A stretch of 64,000 nt of DNA from Astragalus membranaceus (Eukaryota > Streptophyta > Magnoliopsida > Fabales > Fabaceae). The DNA is taken from NCBI GenBank assembly GCA_039519185.1, contig CM076851.1:55954227-56018226 (forward strand), given 5' to 3'. This document shows positions 33,612 through 45,472 of the stretch, one piece after another; the first letter of the stretch is position 1; each line of letters begins with the position of its first letter. Made by a program: the position numbers and the translations under genes. A model generated the notes under the pieces. The model saw only the letters and a program-made list of their open reading frames with translations. It had not been told where the DNA came from and ran no database searches.

Positions 33612-34314
33612 GAGAGGAATTAACCTGCAAGAAGGGAGCACGAAAGTCAGACCATCGAAGATGACCTATCGAAAGGGGGCAACATGATCGACCCCCGGGT
33701 CTGACACCCCCTCCTCGCCCGCGTTAAAAGAGTGTGATTTAAATTAAGAGCTAAAGAAGGAAAAGAGTACCTGGAGCGGGAAAGAAATCGATTGCATTGG
33801 CTATCACCAGAATGAGGCGATCGGAAGTAAGGTCACGCCGGAGTTTGAAGTCGCTGATCGGTAAACACCTTGCCAGAGTAGCCGAAAAGTTAGTCGCTCA
33901 CCGGATAAAACAACTCGCCCTCGAAGCAAGAATTTTGGAATGGAAACGAAGGAATAGAAGGGGTGCCCCATATTTATAGGAGGGGGGAGCCAGAACCCGA
34001 AGGGGCATGACTCTTCCCCTGCACAATTAATGGCAGTTCTCGAAAAATGAATCGTCATCATTGCGCCCCCCCCCCCCTTGGGAAGCGTGAAGCATTATGT
34101 CAGTCCCATCGAAGCGTCACGCCTGTCCCTTCGGAACGCCATGTCCGTCAGAACGCCACGTCGCGAGAAGGCACGAGCGTGCTCCGTTGAATGGGAATTC
34201 GCTCAGACCGTCTCAGCGCAGGCGACCAAAAGAGAGGCAACTCTACCCACCAAAGGAAAGGTAATTCTTAGGCCTGAACCCGTCCCAACGAACGACTTCG
34301 ACCTGGGGGGCAAC
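33612..34314 (+). other. Tat 3' untranslated region and polypurine tract
   Basis: About 700 bases lie between the antisense ORF and the 3' LTR. There is no coding frame. A run of C near 34066-34077 (plus strand) stands out. The region ends with the polypurine tract GACCTGGGGGGCAAC at 34300-34314. Confidence 0.65.
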
Positions 34315-34788
34315 TGTTCTGGACTGGGCCGCAGCCCACGAAGAATACTGGGCCGGGTCGAGCGGCCCAGTAATCAGCCAGCATCACACATCGATCTAGA
34401 TCGGGCCGCGATCCGTTAAGAATATTGGGCCTGTGCGAGCGGCCCAATAGCGACCAGGCGCCATCTCATACCCACGATGGGAAGATCAACGGTGGAGTGG
34501 AATCCTCGCAGGATCCGACGGTCGCCTGCAGCATCCCTGGTACTATATAATGAGTCCATGACATCACCTGACAGGTACGTTTTTGACCAATACTGTTATA
34601 CTAAAAGATCACCCCATTTACTTGGGCGTTGGAGTGCCATCGCAGGTACACCCCGCGGGAGCTCTGGACGCGACCAACCTTCACACAGGATCGACCTCAA
34701 TACCTGGCACCAAACCTCCAAGTCGGCACCAGCACAGATAGACTTACTACAACAAAAGGACCGATCGCTCAATGAAGAGTCCGGTTCA
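34315..34788 (+). repeat. 3' LTR of the Tat element
   Basis: The 474-bp LTR starts TGTTCTGG and ends CCGGTTCA, then the TATGG duplication. It keeps ACTATATAATG at 34542-34552, a likely TATA box. It has one copy of the 177-bp unit that is doubled in the 5' LTR. Confidence 0.93.
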
Positions 34789-34793
34789 TATGG

Positions 34794-35982
34794 GTTTTGG
34801 TAAGAAATGGATAAAATGGATTAGAGCGTGCATTGGTTCTAGTTCTATGTCGCCTTTGGTGAATGGGAGTCCTACGGCGGAAGTCATTACGCATAGAGGT
34901 CTTCGGCAAGGAGATCCCTTCTCCCCTTTTTTATTTCTTATTGCAGCAGAGGGTCTCTCAAGGATAGTGGTTAGGGCCATCAAGAAGATTTTTTTCAAGG
35001 GTTTGAGGTTTCTCCCCACATTAATCATTCTCTTCTCCAATTCGCAGATGACACTATTTTGTTGGGGAAGACATCTTGGGAGAATCTGTGGAGTATTAAG
35101 TCTATTTTTAAGGGGTTTGATTTGGTTTCAGGTTTAAAACTGAAATTCTTTAAGAGTAAGCTCTTCGAGATCAACAATGAGGAGAAATTTTTGGAAACAG
35201 CTGCAGTTTTCCTTTCTTTTGGAAAGGGGTCAATACCGTTCAAATCTCTGGATTTCCCGATTGGGGTTAATCCAAGAAGGTGCAGTACATGGGAACCGAT
35301 TCTATTCTTTTAGTTTGAGATTGACTTCATGAAAGGGAAGGATGCTATCAATTGGAGGTAGAGTGACTCTCATAAATTAATATTTGAATAGTTTACCTCT
35401 TTACTATTCTCTTTTTACAAAGCTCCAAAAGGGGTGATCTCTAAGTTGATTAAGATTCAAAGAAATTTCCTTTGGAGTGGTTTCGAAGAGGGAAGAAAGA
35501 TTTGTTGGGTGTCTTGGGAGAATAGTTGCAAATCTAAGAAGAAAGGGGGTTTAGGAGTGAAGGGCTTGGAGGCATTTAATGTGGCATTATTGGCAAATAG
35601 GAGATGGAGGTGTATTTTGGATAGTAAATGTATTTGGAGAGACTTATTGGAATTTCGTTATGGAAATATGGTGTCATGCTTTACTTTCAAGGATCAGGCA
35701 AGTTGGGTGTCAAAAAATTCTCTCTGGTGGCATGATATTATCACCCTTGGGTCGGCCTATGATGGTTTTGAGTCCAGCTTTAGTAAAGGGCTGAATGGTG
35801 TGATAGGGACGAATTGGAATTCATGTTTTGGAAGAATAAATGAGTTGAGGCATATCCTTTCCAAGTTGCTTTTCTGGGTTTGTTCTCGACGGCTCTATAT
35901 CAAAATATCACGGAGGCGGAATCTCTTTTATGCAAGTAGTGGGGAGGGAGAGGTGGTTTCTGGAGTAATTTATATAAAATAA
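34794..35982 (+). pseudogene. LINE-B reverse transcriptase, right part
   Basis: The LINE interrupted at 12278 resumes: SPLVNGSPTAEV, the RT motif GLRQGDPFSPFLF (about 34900), then in another frame QFADDTILLGK (about 35041) and the post-RT region (FLWSGFEEGRKICWVSWENSC about 35470-35530, KGGLGVKGLEAFNVALLANRRW). There are several frameshifts and stops. The zinc-finger and RNase H parts are missing because similarity stops near 35982. It is related to LINE-C on the minus strand. Confidence 0.85.
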
Positions 35983-36729
35983 AAGAAGAATTGTGTACCT
36001 GAGATGTTGTTGAGTACGTTGCTGGAGGAATACCGAAAGAGAAGGATATGAGAGCAGACTACCCTCATTGTCGTCTAGGTTTCAGCATTAGGATTCACCG
36101 TCTAATGGGGCAATGATTAAATATCTAAATGGTTGAGGGCAGAGACGCCTCATTGGGCTTAACTGAATGATTCAACCCATCGCGGTTCATTCAGAATTAA
36201 AAGCCAAGACATATTCATCAACTAATTAGTGCTTAATAAGCATTGACCATAATATATATTAATAATAATTCTTATATAATTGAATATGTCAGTCCACAAT
36301 AGATTAAGTAAATAATTAATCTAACAATAGGAGCTTGCTTTAGGAGCAAGTAAACATTGCACGTGGACAATTGGAACGTTGAAGCGGTTGAAGAAAACAT
36401 GAAGAAGCATTGTGGAAATGGAAGCGAAGATATTTCACCCCACTTTTCGTGCTAGTGGGCATTGTGGAGCGCTGCTCCTAGTTTTAGGGCACTTAAGCGT
36501 TAATAGACGTTGATCTTTGTCGATCCAATAGTGGTTAACTATAGCTTATACATTTGTAAAAACACGGCCAATCAATCAAACTACATTTTTTCTAAGTCTT
36601 TTACTTTCCTTTACTTGCATTTTTCCTTTTATGTTAGCCATTTAGATAATCCTACACGTCTCTCTCACCTAGCCTAACACTCTTTGGAGTAGTTAGGAAA
36701 CCCATAACCGAGGAACAAAGTTCGTTCCT
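35983..36729. other. Unassigned non-coding repeat DNA
   Basis: No ORF or clear ends. The part from about 36360 to 36720 reads like the untranslated leader or LTR end of an unidentified LTR element, directly preceding the tandem array. I cannot name the family. Confidence 0.4.
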
Positions 36730-37262
36730 CAGTTTAATCGCTTGAAGAAAAAGGAATCAAGTGTCCAAACTCTTAGCCGATCCTTGGCTAAATCTAAAGT
36801 TTGACAGTAATTTTTAAAACACGTGAGTAGTAGCATTTTTCAAGAGACTGTGTGTGATTACACTCAGTGTAATCGCTTGAAGAAAAAAGAATCAAGAGTT
36901 CAAACTCTAAGCCGATCCTCGCCTAAATATTAAGTTTGACAACAATTTTTAAAACACGTGAGTAGTAGCATTTTTCAAGAGACCGTGTGTGATTACACTC
37001 AGTGTAATCGCTTGAAGAAAAAGAAATCAAGAGTTTAGACTCTTAGTCGATCCTTGGCTAAATCTAAAGTTTGACAATTTTTAAAACACGTGAGTAGTAA
37101 CATTTTTCAAGAGACTGTGTGTGATTACACTCAGTGTTATCGCTTAAAGTAAAAGGAATCAAGAGTTCAAACTCTAAGCCAATTATCAGCTAAGTCTTAC
37201 GTTTGACAACAATTTTTAAAAGAAGTGAGTAGTAGCACTTTTCAAAAGATGTGTGTGATATG
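36730..37262. repeat. Tandem array, four units of 132-135 bp
   Basis: Units begin at 36730, 36865, 37000 and 37132, each opening CAGT(G/T)TAATCGCTTGAAG and ending near GTGTGTGATTACACT. Units are imperfect; the fourth is the most diverged. There is no spacer between units. Such arrays are common in untranslated parts of large plant gypsy elements (inference). Confidence 0.92.
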
Positions 37263-37469
37263 TAAAAGTTGGGATTTTCGGGTTCAAGGTTAGTCTTGAA
37301 AAGGGAATTCGAAATATATTTATTTAAAGAAACACTCGAAAAGTAGCATTTATCCAAAAAAAATGCTTTGGGACTTAGAAAGAGACTTTGGATTGTCGTC
37401 TGTAATTATTTTTACTTATGTAAGGAATATTAAAATTTATCGGATTAACATTCAGTTACTTTTTTATAA
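37263..37469. other. Boundary DNA between the array and LINE-C
   Basis: AT-rich, no ORF. It probably contains the end of the array-bearing element and the 3' end of LINE-C, but I could not place either boundary. Confidence 0.4.
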
Positions 37470-38053
37470 GCAGTGATTCATTGATGGGAGAATTAGGAGC
37501 TCAATCCCAATATAACAACGAAAATTCAAAAGTTATTGATACAATGTAGGGCGTTGTTCTACCAAGAAGTAGCGGAAGAACTAGAATGTCTACCCAGCCC
37601 ATAAACGAACCAATTCCAAGACATACATCTAACATGAGCCATTATGGAATCGAAATTAACATCCTCCCCCTAAACACACACCCATTCCGGGCTAACCAAA
37701 TACACCAGCAAGATGACAACCATATCAAATGTTTGACCTTCCTTGCTTTAGTTTCTTTGCATAAGTCTCCAAAGCAAATAAAGTGTTGCACTATGTCATG
37801 TAAAGTAGGTACCTGAATAGCTAACCAACTGTTAATCTCAGACCATATTTTTCTCACCAAATTGCAATCGAGAAAGAGATGCTGCAAATCTTCATGCTGA
37901 TCCCTACAAAAGCATACATCGCCACCTCCTTTGAATTAATAACATTATGCGTGATAAGAAAATGACGAATTGGGATAAGAAAATGACGAATTGGGATAGA
38001 GTTGGTGAGTATTCTCCACCGAAAAATAACAACTTTCGAAGGGAAAACTGAAG
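37470..38053 (-). pseudogene. LINE-C 3' part: zinc-binding domain and tail
   Basis: Minus-strand translation gives the zf-RVT region of a plant LINE: WRILTNSIPIRHFLIT (about 37970-38030), then CFCRDQHEDLQHLFLDC (37860-37910) and the following helix region with CIWLARNGCVF. Part of it (AAAATGACGAATTGGGATAAG) is duplicated in tandem at 37956-37996. The N-terminal part of the same protein is at 60534-62575, so the copia element between 38054 and 60533 split it. Confidence 0.78.
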
Positions 38054-40115
38054 TGAGTATAATTCAACTGGAGTCACAAGAAAGGGGGGTTTAAATTGTG
38101 ACCCTTTTAAAAACTTATGTCATTGACCAACCAAAACACTTAAGGAGGTGAGTTAAACTAATTTTCTTAAGAATAGAATGTAAGGAACGTCGGAAGATTT
38201 ATTATTGTCTTCTGAGTAAAACATTCTCCTGAATGGATATGAATATAGGTTGGAGATAGTAGGTCAGTGTTCTAAGAAGATTTGGATAATTTGGTAGTTT
38301 TGTATAGGTATCTTCTTAGAGACTAGATAGTGTGAAGAAGATGAAATGATGGTAGAGTGAGTTTTGTAAAGGTATCTTCTCACACTAGTGATGATGTTGT
38401 GTTGAGATGGTACTTGGTTAAGAAGATGAGGTACTGTAGAGTTTTGAGATGATAGCTCAAGATGATTCATCTTGAGATTGTAAGATGACTCTTACAATAG
38501 AGTAGAAGAGGTTTCTCCTTAAAACAGGAAGCCAGAGGAAATAAATTATACGAAAGCAGTAAAGGACACTTAAGAGTTATAGTGGTTCACCCTAATCGCC
38601 AAGGACTACATCTACTCCTCACACCTAGTGATAATTCCACTATTTTCTAATTGTTTATAAGCCATCACAGGCTACAACACTGATAGTTTTATTCCACGGC
38701 TCTATCAACTATCACAATAGTTTTTTCCAGCAAGTTAAACCTCTAAGAAAAAATTCTTAGCCCTTTTCCCTAACAATACAGTAACCAATGCTTATTGTTT
38801 AGAAGGTATCTAACCCCTAAGACCTACTTAGTCTTCTTCATTAAGAACCCAGCAACAAATGCCTTGTTAAGAAGGTACGACGATAATGTAGTGTTTGGGT
38901 TGTGTTTGGGAATACAATAGCTTCGGTTAACAAATGATTTCTAACAAAATATAATCTCCATAGCTATGAACATACTCAGAAATGTTCCCATGAATACTTT
39001 GAAGTGCACTGACTATGTGGTTGAGAGAAGAGAAGTACTTCATAAGCTTCTTTAGAAGCTACTTTAAAAGCCATATGATAGGAAATATTGACCCAAGCTT
39101 CTCACCAATTCTCACAACTTGAATGAGGACTTCTATGAGGTATTTATAGCTTATAGCCCAAAAGAGTCGTTGGAAATGGCCTTGATACTCAATATATCCG
39201 TTTCTAGCCGTTGGGAGAATTCTGCAGCACTTTTCTGCACTCTGCAAATTCTGCAGCACTTTACAGCTGTCACTGTACTTTCTGCAGCACTTCTCTCAGC
39301 TTTTGAATTAGACCTTCTAAATGTATCTTCTAAACGAGGTATCTTCTAAGCAAACTAGCTTCTGAACAAAGTAGCTCCTTAACATGTCTTCTGAGCAATC
39401 TTCTGAAGTACCTTCTGAAGATTGTTTTGATGACTTCTTTATTTGTAATACATCATGGTTTATGTCTTCTTAAAGTTGTCAAAGAATCTTGACTTGGATT
39501 TTCTTATCATGAGAAACTTCTTATTCTTGCCATCTCATTATTTGGCTTCATGAAGAACTATCTTCTCGTCTTGAGAAGCAATCTTCTTTATCTGAGAAAC
39601 TTCTTACTACCACGAAGAAACAACTTCTCATATTAAGAAACCACTATAGCTATCTTCTTTTACTCATCTTCTTACGACCTCTTTGACCATCATTCTTATC
39701 TTCTAAGGCTTTGTTAAGGCTTATTTCTTTATGAGGCTTCTTGAGTAGAGTCTTCTTAACTTGTGAAGTCACTATAGCTTATGTCTTCTCATCTTGGAAG
39801 ATTCTTACTATACCCTACTCTTCTTGAGAGGCTTTTTGAAGATTCTCTTCACATATGAGAATCCATTAATATAGATGTCTTCATTCTTCTACTTCCTTAT
39901 GCCCTCAATGCCTTCATACTTTTCTTCTAAGACATTAATTATGTCTTCTCATGTGGAGCTTTCTTAGCACATTGTCTTGTTGAGATTTGATTGAATAGTT
40001 CATGCACTTTAGATCACTCAAGAAAATCATTAGATCCATAATGGATCAGATAACTTAACACTTACTAAAATGGTTTGTTTCCATCAAAACTGACACAATG
40101 GATTTTGCCTCAACA
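38054..40115 (-). repeat. 3' LTR of the copia element
   Basis: This LTR of about 2.06 kb starts TGAGTATAATTC and ends GCCTCAACA (plus-strand view). It is dense in CTTCT and TCTTCTGA words. The 38680-40115 part matches 59241-60533, and 38250-38365 matches 46993-47110. No gene is present. Confidence 0.78.
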
Positions 40116-42090
40116 ATCTCCCCCTTTTTGAGGATGACAAACATTTTGAGAAGATTTTAAGTTGTCTGATATAACAGTTGTTTTGCCCATGTTTAAATAT
40201 ATGTTCCGCCTGAGAGTATGCATATGCTCCCTCTGAGGTTATGCATGTTTTTGATATGGCACAGATAATTTGCATAATAAACCAAAATGTAATTGTTCTG
40301 ACATCTTGAATAATTTAGTTTGGAGGCATATATGTAACATAACAATTGAGACAAGCAACAACTTGTAACAAGCAAAAGGTTGTTTGGTCAGACACATGCT
40401 CTTAATAGCATAGATATAATCATATACAAGCACAATAGGAAACACTCTATACATAGCACAGATATGTTCCATGAAGCATGTAAAGGTTCTCTATAATCAA
40501 CACAGATATTCAACAAAGCATGTGAGGTGCTCTATAACTAGCACAGATGTATATGATAAAAATATAACAACTAAATTGTACACTAACCTTTTTATAGACT
40601 TATTCTATCCTTTGCTTTTCTACCCTTTTCCCTTTTAAAGCTAACTAGCTTCTGCTAGCCTTTTCCTAAGAAGCTTGACTTCATTTTTCTTTCTCCTCTT
40701 AGACTCTAAAACCTAAAATAATAGCTTCTTCATTTTTTTCTCCCCCTTTGTCATCAATCAAAGAGGGGGTCAACTAAACATGTAGGGATAGAAGAATCAG
40801 AAGATGTGGAGATATACTCTAGCATATTAGGAGTAGGAACAAAAATGGGAATTTTGAGGGAAGGCTTGGTGTGTCACAATTAGCTTAAGGATAGACCATA
40901 CTTTCCTCACTTGTTTCTCAATTTTTTTGTGAGCCTAGAACTCTCAGTTGGAGGATTATCAGAGTTTGTGCAGCAGACTGCTGAGGGATAAAGGTTGGAT
41001 TTTTCTTAGAGTGTTTAGAGCTAGATGTTGGAGCAGTTGAAGAATGAAACATGTTATACAGAACAGAGGTTTCACGGTATTTTGGAGGATCAGGAGGTGA
41101 ATTTAAAATATTTTGATTATCTTTCAAATTTGTAGGGCTTAAAGAACGGAGAGTGGATTCAGTTAGAGATATGTATGTATGAGAAGAGATAACAGTACCT
41201 TTGCATTGATCATGGATAGCTTTAGAAGCTATTTGATCATCAGAGAAGCCAAAAAATGTTCATTTGTAGGTGCTCCCCCTGAGAAGATGCTTTACTTTCA
41301 TGCTTCTTAGAAGACTATGTCTTTTGACAATTTTCCATATATTTAGATGCATCAGAACTACTGAGATAGTCTTTCTCAAATTCTTTCTCCTTGTTGTTCT
41401 TCCCCTTGATCATTTTGTTTTTCACACACATGATCCTTCATGTTCTTCTTCCATAGAGGCTATGTCTTGAGTGAACTGCAGATATTCAGAATTGTTTTGC
41501 AGTAATAACTCCTGGAGTGATATCCAGTTCCACAATCTTTTCTAGAGTAGTTTCTCCAATAGTGACCTTTGTTGGAATTTTCTTGGCACGTGTTTTCCTT
41601 GTTCTTTTTCCCTTAAGTGCTTCATTTTCATTTTCGTTTTCACTGATAGCAACAACAGTTCCTTCTGTTGACTGTCTTATCTTTCTCTTTTGTTTCTCCT
41701 TTTTCAATGAGATTCATTTCCAATTTCATCTGCCTCAAGTTCTTGGAAATAGAACTCTCTTCTCTCATCAGAATAGTTGTAGTTCTCTAGTAGTATTCTT
41801 TCATGTAGGATTCTCACATGATACAAAGGTTTGGCACTATCACTTTTGACTTTGGATATTTGAGACTGTGAGTACATGGATGTTCTGGAGAGATGTGGGC
41901 ATATGTGAGCCATTGTTCTCCAAACATTTTCTTGTCAATGATAGAAATTTCCAGATGACTGTAAAAGCCATTTCTGAATACTAGAGAGGATTGGATTTTG
42001 GAACATTTGGGATGACTAGATGCCGGACTTTGAAGGAAGGAGATATACTTTAGACCGTAGGAAGAAAGTTGCTATGTAGATACAGACACG

Positions 42091-42125
<35 letters not shown>

Positions 42126-44500
42126 CTTATGATTATTTCGAACAACTTGTAACTGTTATAGCTCAAGTGGAAGTCCTAACTACTCTCTTCTAATATAAAC
42201 ATTTAAGCACTTAAAACTAATGTTCAAATAAAAATAAATGTGAAATAAAACACACATCAAAACATAAAAGCATTTTTTCATGAACAGAGTGTGTCTTCTA
42301 TCTTTAGAACATGGATAAGTGGATCTTACACATCTAATTCCACACAAATGATGTAAGATTGTCATGTATTTATTTCAAGTTATATTCTTCTTGCTTAGGA
42401 TGTACCGGTCATATAATCAATAACACATGTAAGCATATATCATTTCCCATAAATCAAACTCAGCATCTATTCTCACTTAATTCCAAAGCAGTTCAGTTAC
42501 ATTGGAATGAAAAACCAAAATGAGAAACATTTTTGTGATCTTTCAAAAATAAGTCCAATATTTAGACATCATTTATAGAACGTGTTGAAGAAGAATCTGT
42601 TGCAATCAGCTTATTAGAATCTCAAATTTTGTAAAACCAAGTTCACATTCCTATAGTTAAGAATAATAGGCTTCTCAAGATATACAAACCAAGTTTGATG
42701 CCACCAAACTTTTGTTTTTATATCCATATGTGCCAAAGGGACTTTTGAAAACCAGATATAGCATTCAATATGCACAACAAGTCATATATGATTAAGAACA
42801 AGGTTTGTTATAGATACAATGATCAAATTATCAAAATGTTATAAACTAGACTTGAGAGAATAAAACCTATTTTAAGATGACTGTTTATCACACAGGAACA
42901 CGATTGGAAGTATGCACATATCAGATTTGATAATAATACAGTTAGTGCACACTTTGATTACTTGCCTTAGAAAGGGTGAATTTTCATAAAATGATATCAA
43001 TCCTTTTTGCACCCATTTTATACTTGAAGAATTTCACCTATAACCAATAATTGGTTCTTGTACATCATGTAGCACATAATCATGCATTAACTAACACTTA
43101 GCAATATTATCACATAGTCCAAAAAATACATTTTTGATTAACACTTGACATGTGTTTTTAAACAATAATAAAGCATAGTGAAATCACTTCGAACAACAAA
43201 CCATACTTTCAAACATGTATATGAATTATCACATTAGTATGGGGATGTTTGGAAACAAAGATAGAGCAACAAGTTTCTTTCAAGCAATGAACATTCAAAT
43301 ACTTGTTGGCTAAGTTATGAGGGAGATCAACTTGCAATACAAGATGTTAAGACATTTAACATTTAGCATTTAGAACCACATCAAAGATATTAATTATGTT
43401 GTATAGCATGTGGAACTCATTTAAGCAAAGAATGACATTGGACAAAGAAACATTTATTTAACACTTTCTAAAGAATAATTCATTTTAAACACGTGTTTAA
43501 CATGTGTTTATAAAGCACAAAGCATCATACAACATTTTAACTATCAACCCAAATTGCAAACTTGTTTCTGATCAGCATATTGGCATAAGAGTGACTTGAA
43601 CTAGAGATTGTGCAAAACATATTTTGTTTAGAACCAGGCACAACATATTCAAGTTCAGAGTAAATTGTGATTCATACATTTAATCATTAAAGCATATATT
43701 TCAACAATCATTTAAGCATTCATTCATAATTTCAAGACCAAACAATCAATCTTATCACATCATATAGTCAGAAGACTCAAATATATCATAGATAAGATCT
43801 GTGATTGAATATACCTCTATCTGTAGTATTTCTTACTACCAGGATGTTGTGATGAGATTTATCCTTAATGCCTTTGGATGTTGTACTTAAGTTCAGCATT
43901 TTCTTTGAGGATACTTGAATGATGTCAGGAGATATATCTTAGTTGTATTCTCTTTGACATTGGATAATGAATCTTCTTGTGTGTTGCTGGGAGAGAATCA
44001 TCCTCTTGTAGGAATCCTTTGTAATCTTCTAAACAGAGGATTACTATGATTTCATTGTAGGAAGCATAACATGAGTGAGTTTAGTTGCTGGAGGATAGTG
44101 AGTGAGCATTTCGCATTCTCAGCTTGTTCATTCTGAGCTTGTACATCTTCTAAATGAATATTCTCATTTATATTGCTCTTCTTGAGTTGGTGCCAACTCA
44201 TGAACTACTTCACTTTTTTCTATTTAGCTCATTTCTCCTCATCTCTTTGTCACTTGCAACTTCATTACTCATTTCTTTTTTGATGATCTTGCATTTTCTC
44301 TTATCATCACAGATTTCTTTTAGCTTATCTTGTTCATGGCATTTGAATGGTAATCCTTCATGAGAAGAAACAAATAATTTTGGTACCCAAGACTTATTGG
44401 GTCCTTGAACTGTTAGTATACCTCTTCTCAAAATCAGTGTGATAACATTATATGAACTCAATCAAAATGATATAACATGAACATAATTATTGGCCCTTTG
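40116..44500 (-). pseudogene. Remnant interior of the copia element
   Basis: About 4.4 kb contains only decayed coding traces on the minus strand. The segment 41913-41486 is one frame broken by a shift near 41705 (SRTSMYSQSQIS..., then basic GKRTRKTRAKK), with a further open piece at 41127-40918. I do not recognise its family; the position next to the 3' LTR fits the extra ORF some SIRE elements have. The segment 44461-44210 reads GPNKSWVPKLF, a pattern seen near the gag-protease junction of copia polyproteins. A (GA)n run lies at 42091-42121. The rest is AT-rich with no gene seen. Confidence 0.5.
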
Positions 44501-45002
44501 ATGCATGACATAGAATTATGAATGAATATGTAAGAAAGTATGTCTGCATTTACTCTTTTTGACTCTTAACACTCATTATAATCACTTTTGAAGAATTAAG
44601 CATAATTATCATACTTGAAGAATTAAGCAAAATTTTCACTGAATAACAACAGAACAGTCTTAATCATAAATAAGACCATAAACCATCAGTGAAATACAGT
44701 GTTCAATATCGTACAAGAAAGCGGAAATAAATACATAACGCTAAAGACAAAATGTCTTGATACACAGATAACAAGGAAAGATAATACACTTAAGCATAAA
44801 GCTAAGTCTTCAGCAACCATCCAAGTACGACTTACTCGCGCCTCTTGGATCTCCACTTTCCCTGTTTCTCTGTAAAACAACAACATATAAACAGTGAGAT
44901 ACAATCTCAGTGAGTTCTACCGAGACCCCTACTAACACTCTCGGTCCAATTATAAATTTTTATACATTCGTAGTTTACTTTATAAACTACATTCTTTTAA
45001 TT

Positions 45003-45315
45003 TAGCACGACACCGACCCCAGCTTTGGTAATCCCGGTGACTCGTACTAGTCAACATAGTATGATACCAGCCCCAGCTTTGGTAATCCCGGTAACCATAC
45101 TATTGATATCTTTAGAATGACACCGACCCCAGCTTTGGTAATCCCGGTGACCATTCTTTCTAACTTTAACACGGTACCGGCCCCAGCTTTGGTAATCCCG
45201 GTAACCCGCTTCATAACTTTATTACAGCACCGACCCCAGCTTTGGTAATCCCGGTGAACTGTTTTATAACTGTAACATAACACCGACCCCAGCTTTGGTA
45301 ATCCCGGTGAACCCC
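45003..45315. repeat. Tandem repeat, six units of about 54-57 bp
   Basis: The core CCCCAGCTTTGGTAATCCCG occurs six times, starting near 45016, 45069, 45126, 45181, 45234 and 45289. Between cores lie variable 30-37-base stretches. An ORF on the minus strand runs through it only because of the repeat. Confidence 0.93.
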
Positions 45316-45418
45316 CTTACCAATAGTACTTTCCCTAATGGCATACGGGCCTAGGGTAAGGGATCATGACTTCCCCGCCTAGTATGTTAACCTCATGGGT
45401 CGTCACCCAAACTCGATA

Positions 45419-45420
45419 TA

Positions 45421-45470
<50 letters not shown>
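45419..45470. repeat. (TA)n microsatellite
   Basis: About 25 TA units lie inside the solo LTR. Confidence 0.97.

Positions 45471-45472
<2 letters not shown>

Larger units (their letters stand above)
12284..34788 (+). mobile_element. Tat/Retand-like Ty3/gypsy element, split by Athila
   Basis: LTRs lie at 12284-12934 and 34315-34788, both TG...CA. Flanks are TATGG at 12279-12283 and TATGG at 34789-34793. The order is gag, protease, RT, RNase H, a second (archaeal-type) RNase H, then integrase remnants. A long 3' region carries an antisense ORF. The double RNase H and antisense ORF are traits of the Tat lineage (Retand type). A purine tract just before the 3' LTR (about 34299-34314, GACCTGGGGGGCAAC) is the polypurine tract. 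The element is dead: frameshifts, stops, a deleted integrase core, and an Athila element inserted at 14765. It sits inside LINE-B. Confidence 0.9.

Noticed and set aside
36730..37262. A CRISPR-like array
   Set aside because: Units are 132-135 bp, contiguous and without unique spacers, and the context is a plant repeat region.
45047..45283. A 78-codon minus-strand ORF
   Set aside because: It is the translation of the 54-57-bp tandem repeat and has no other support.
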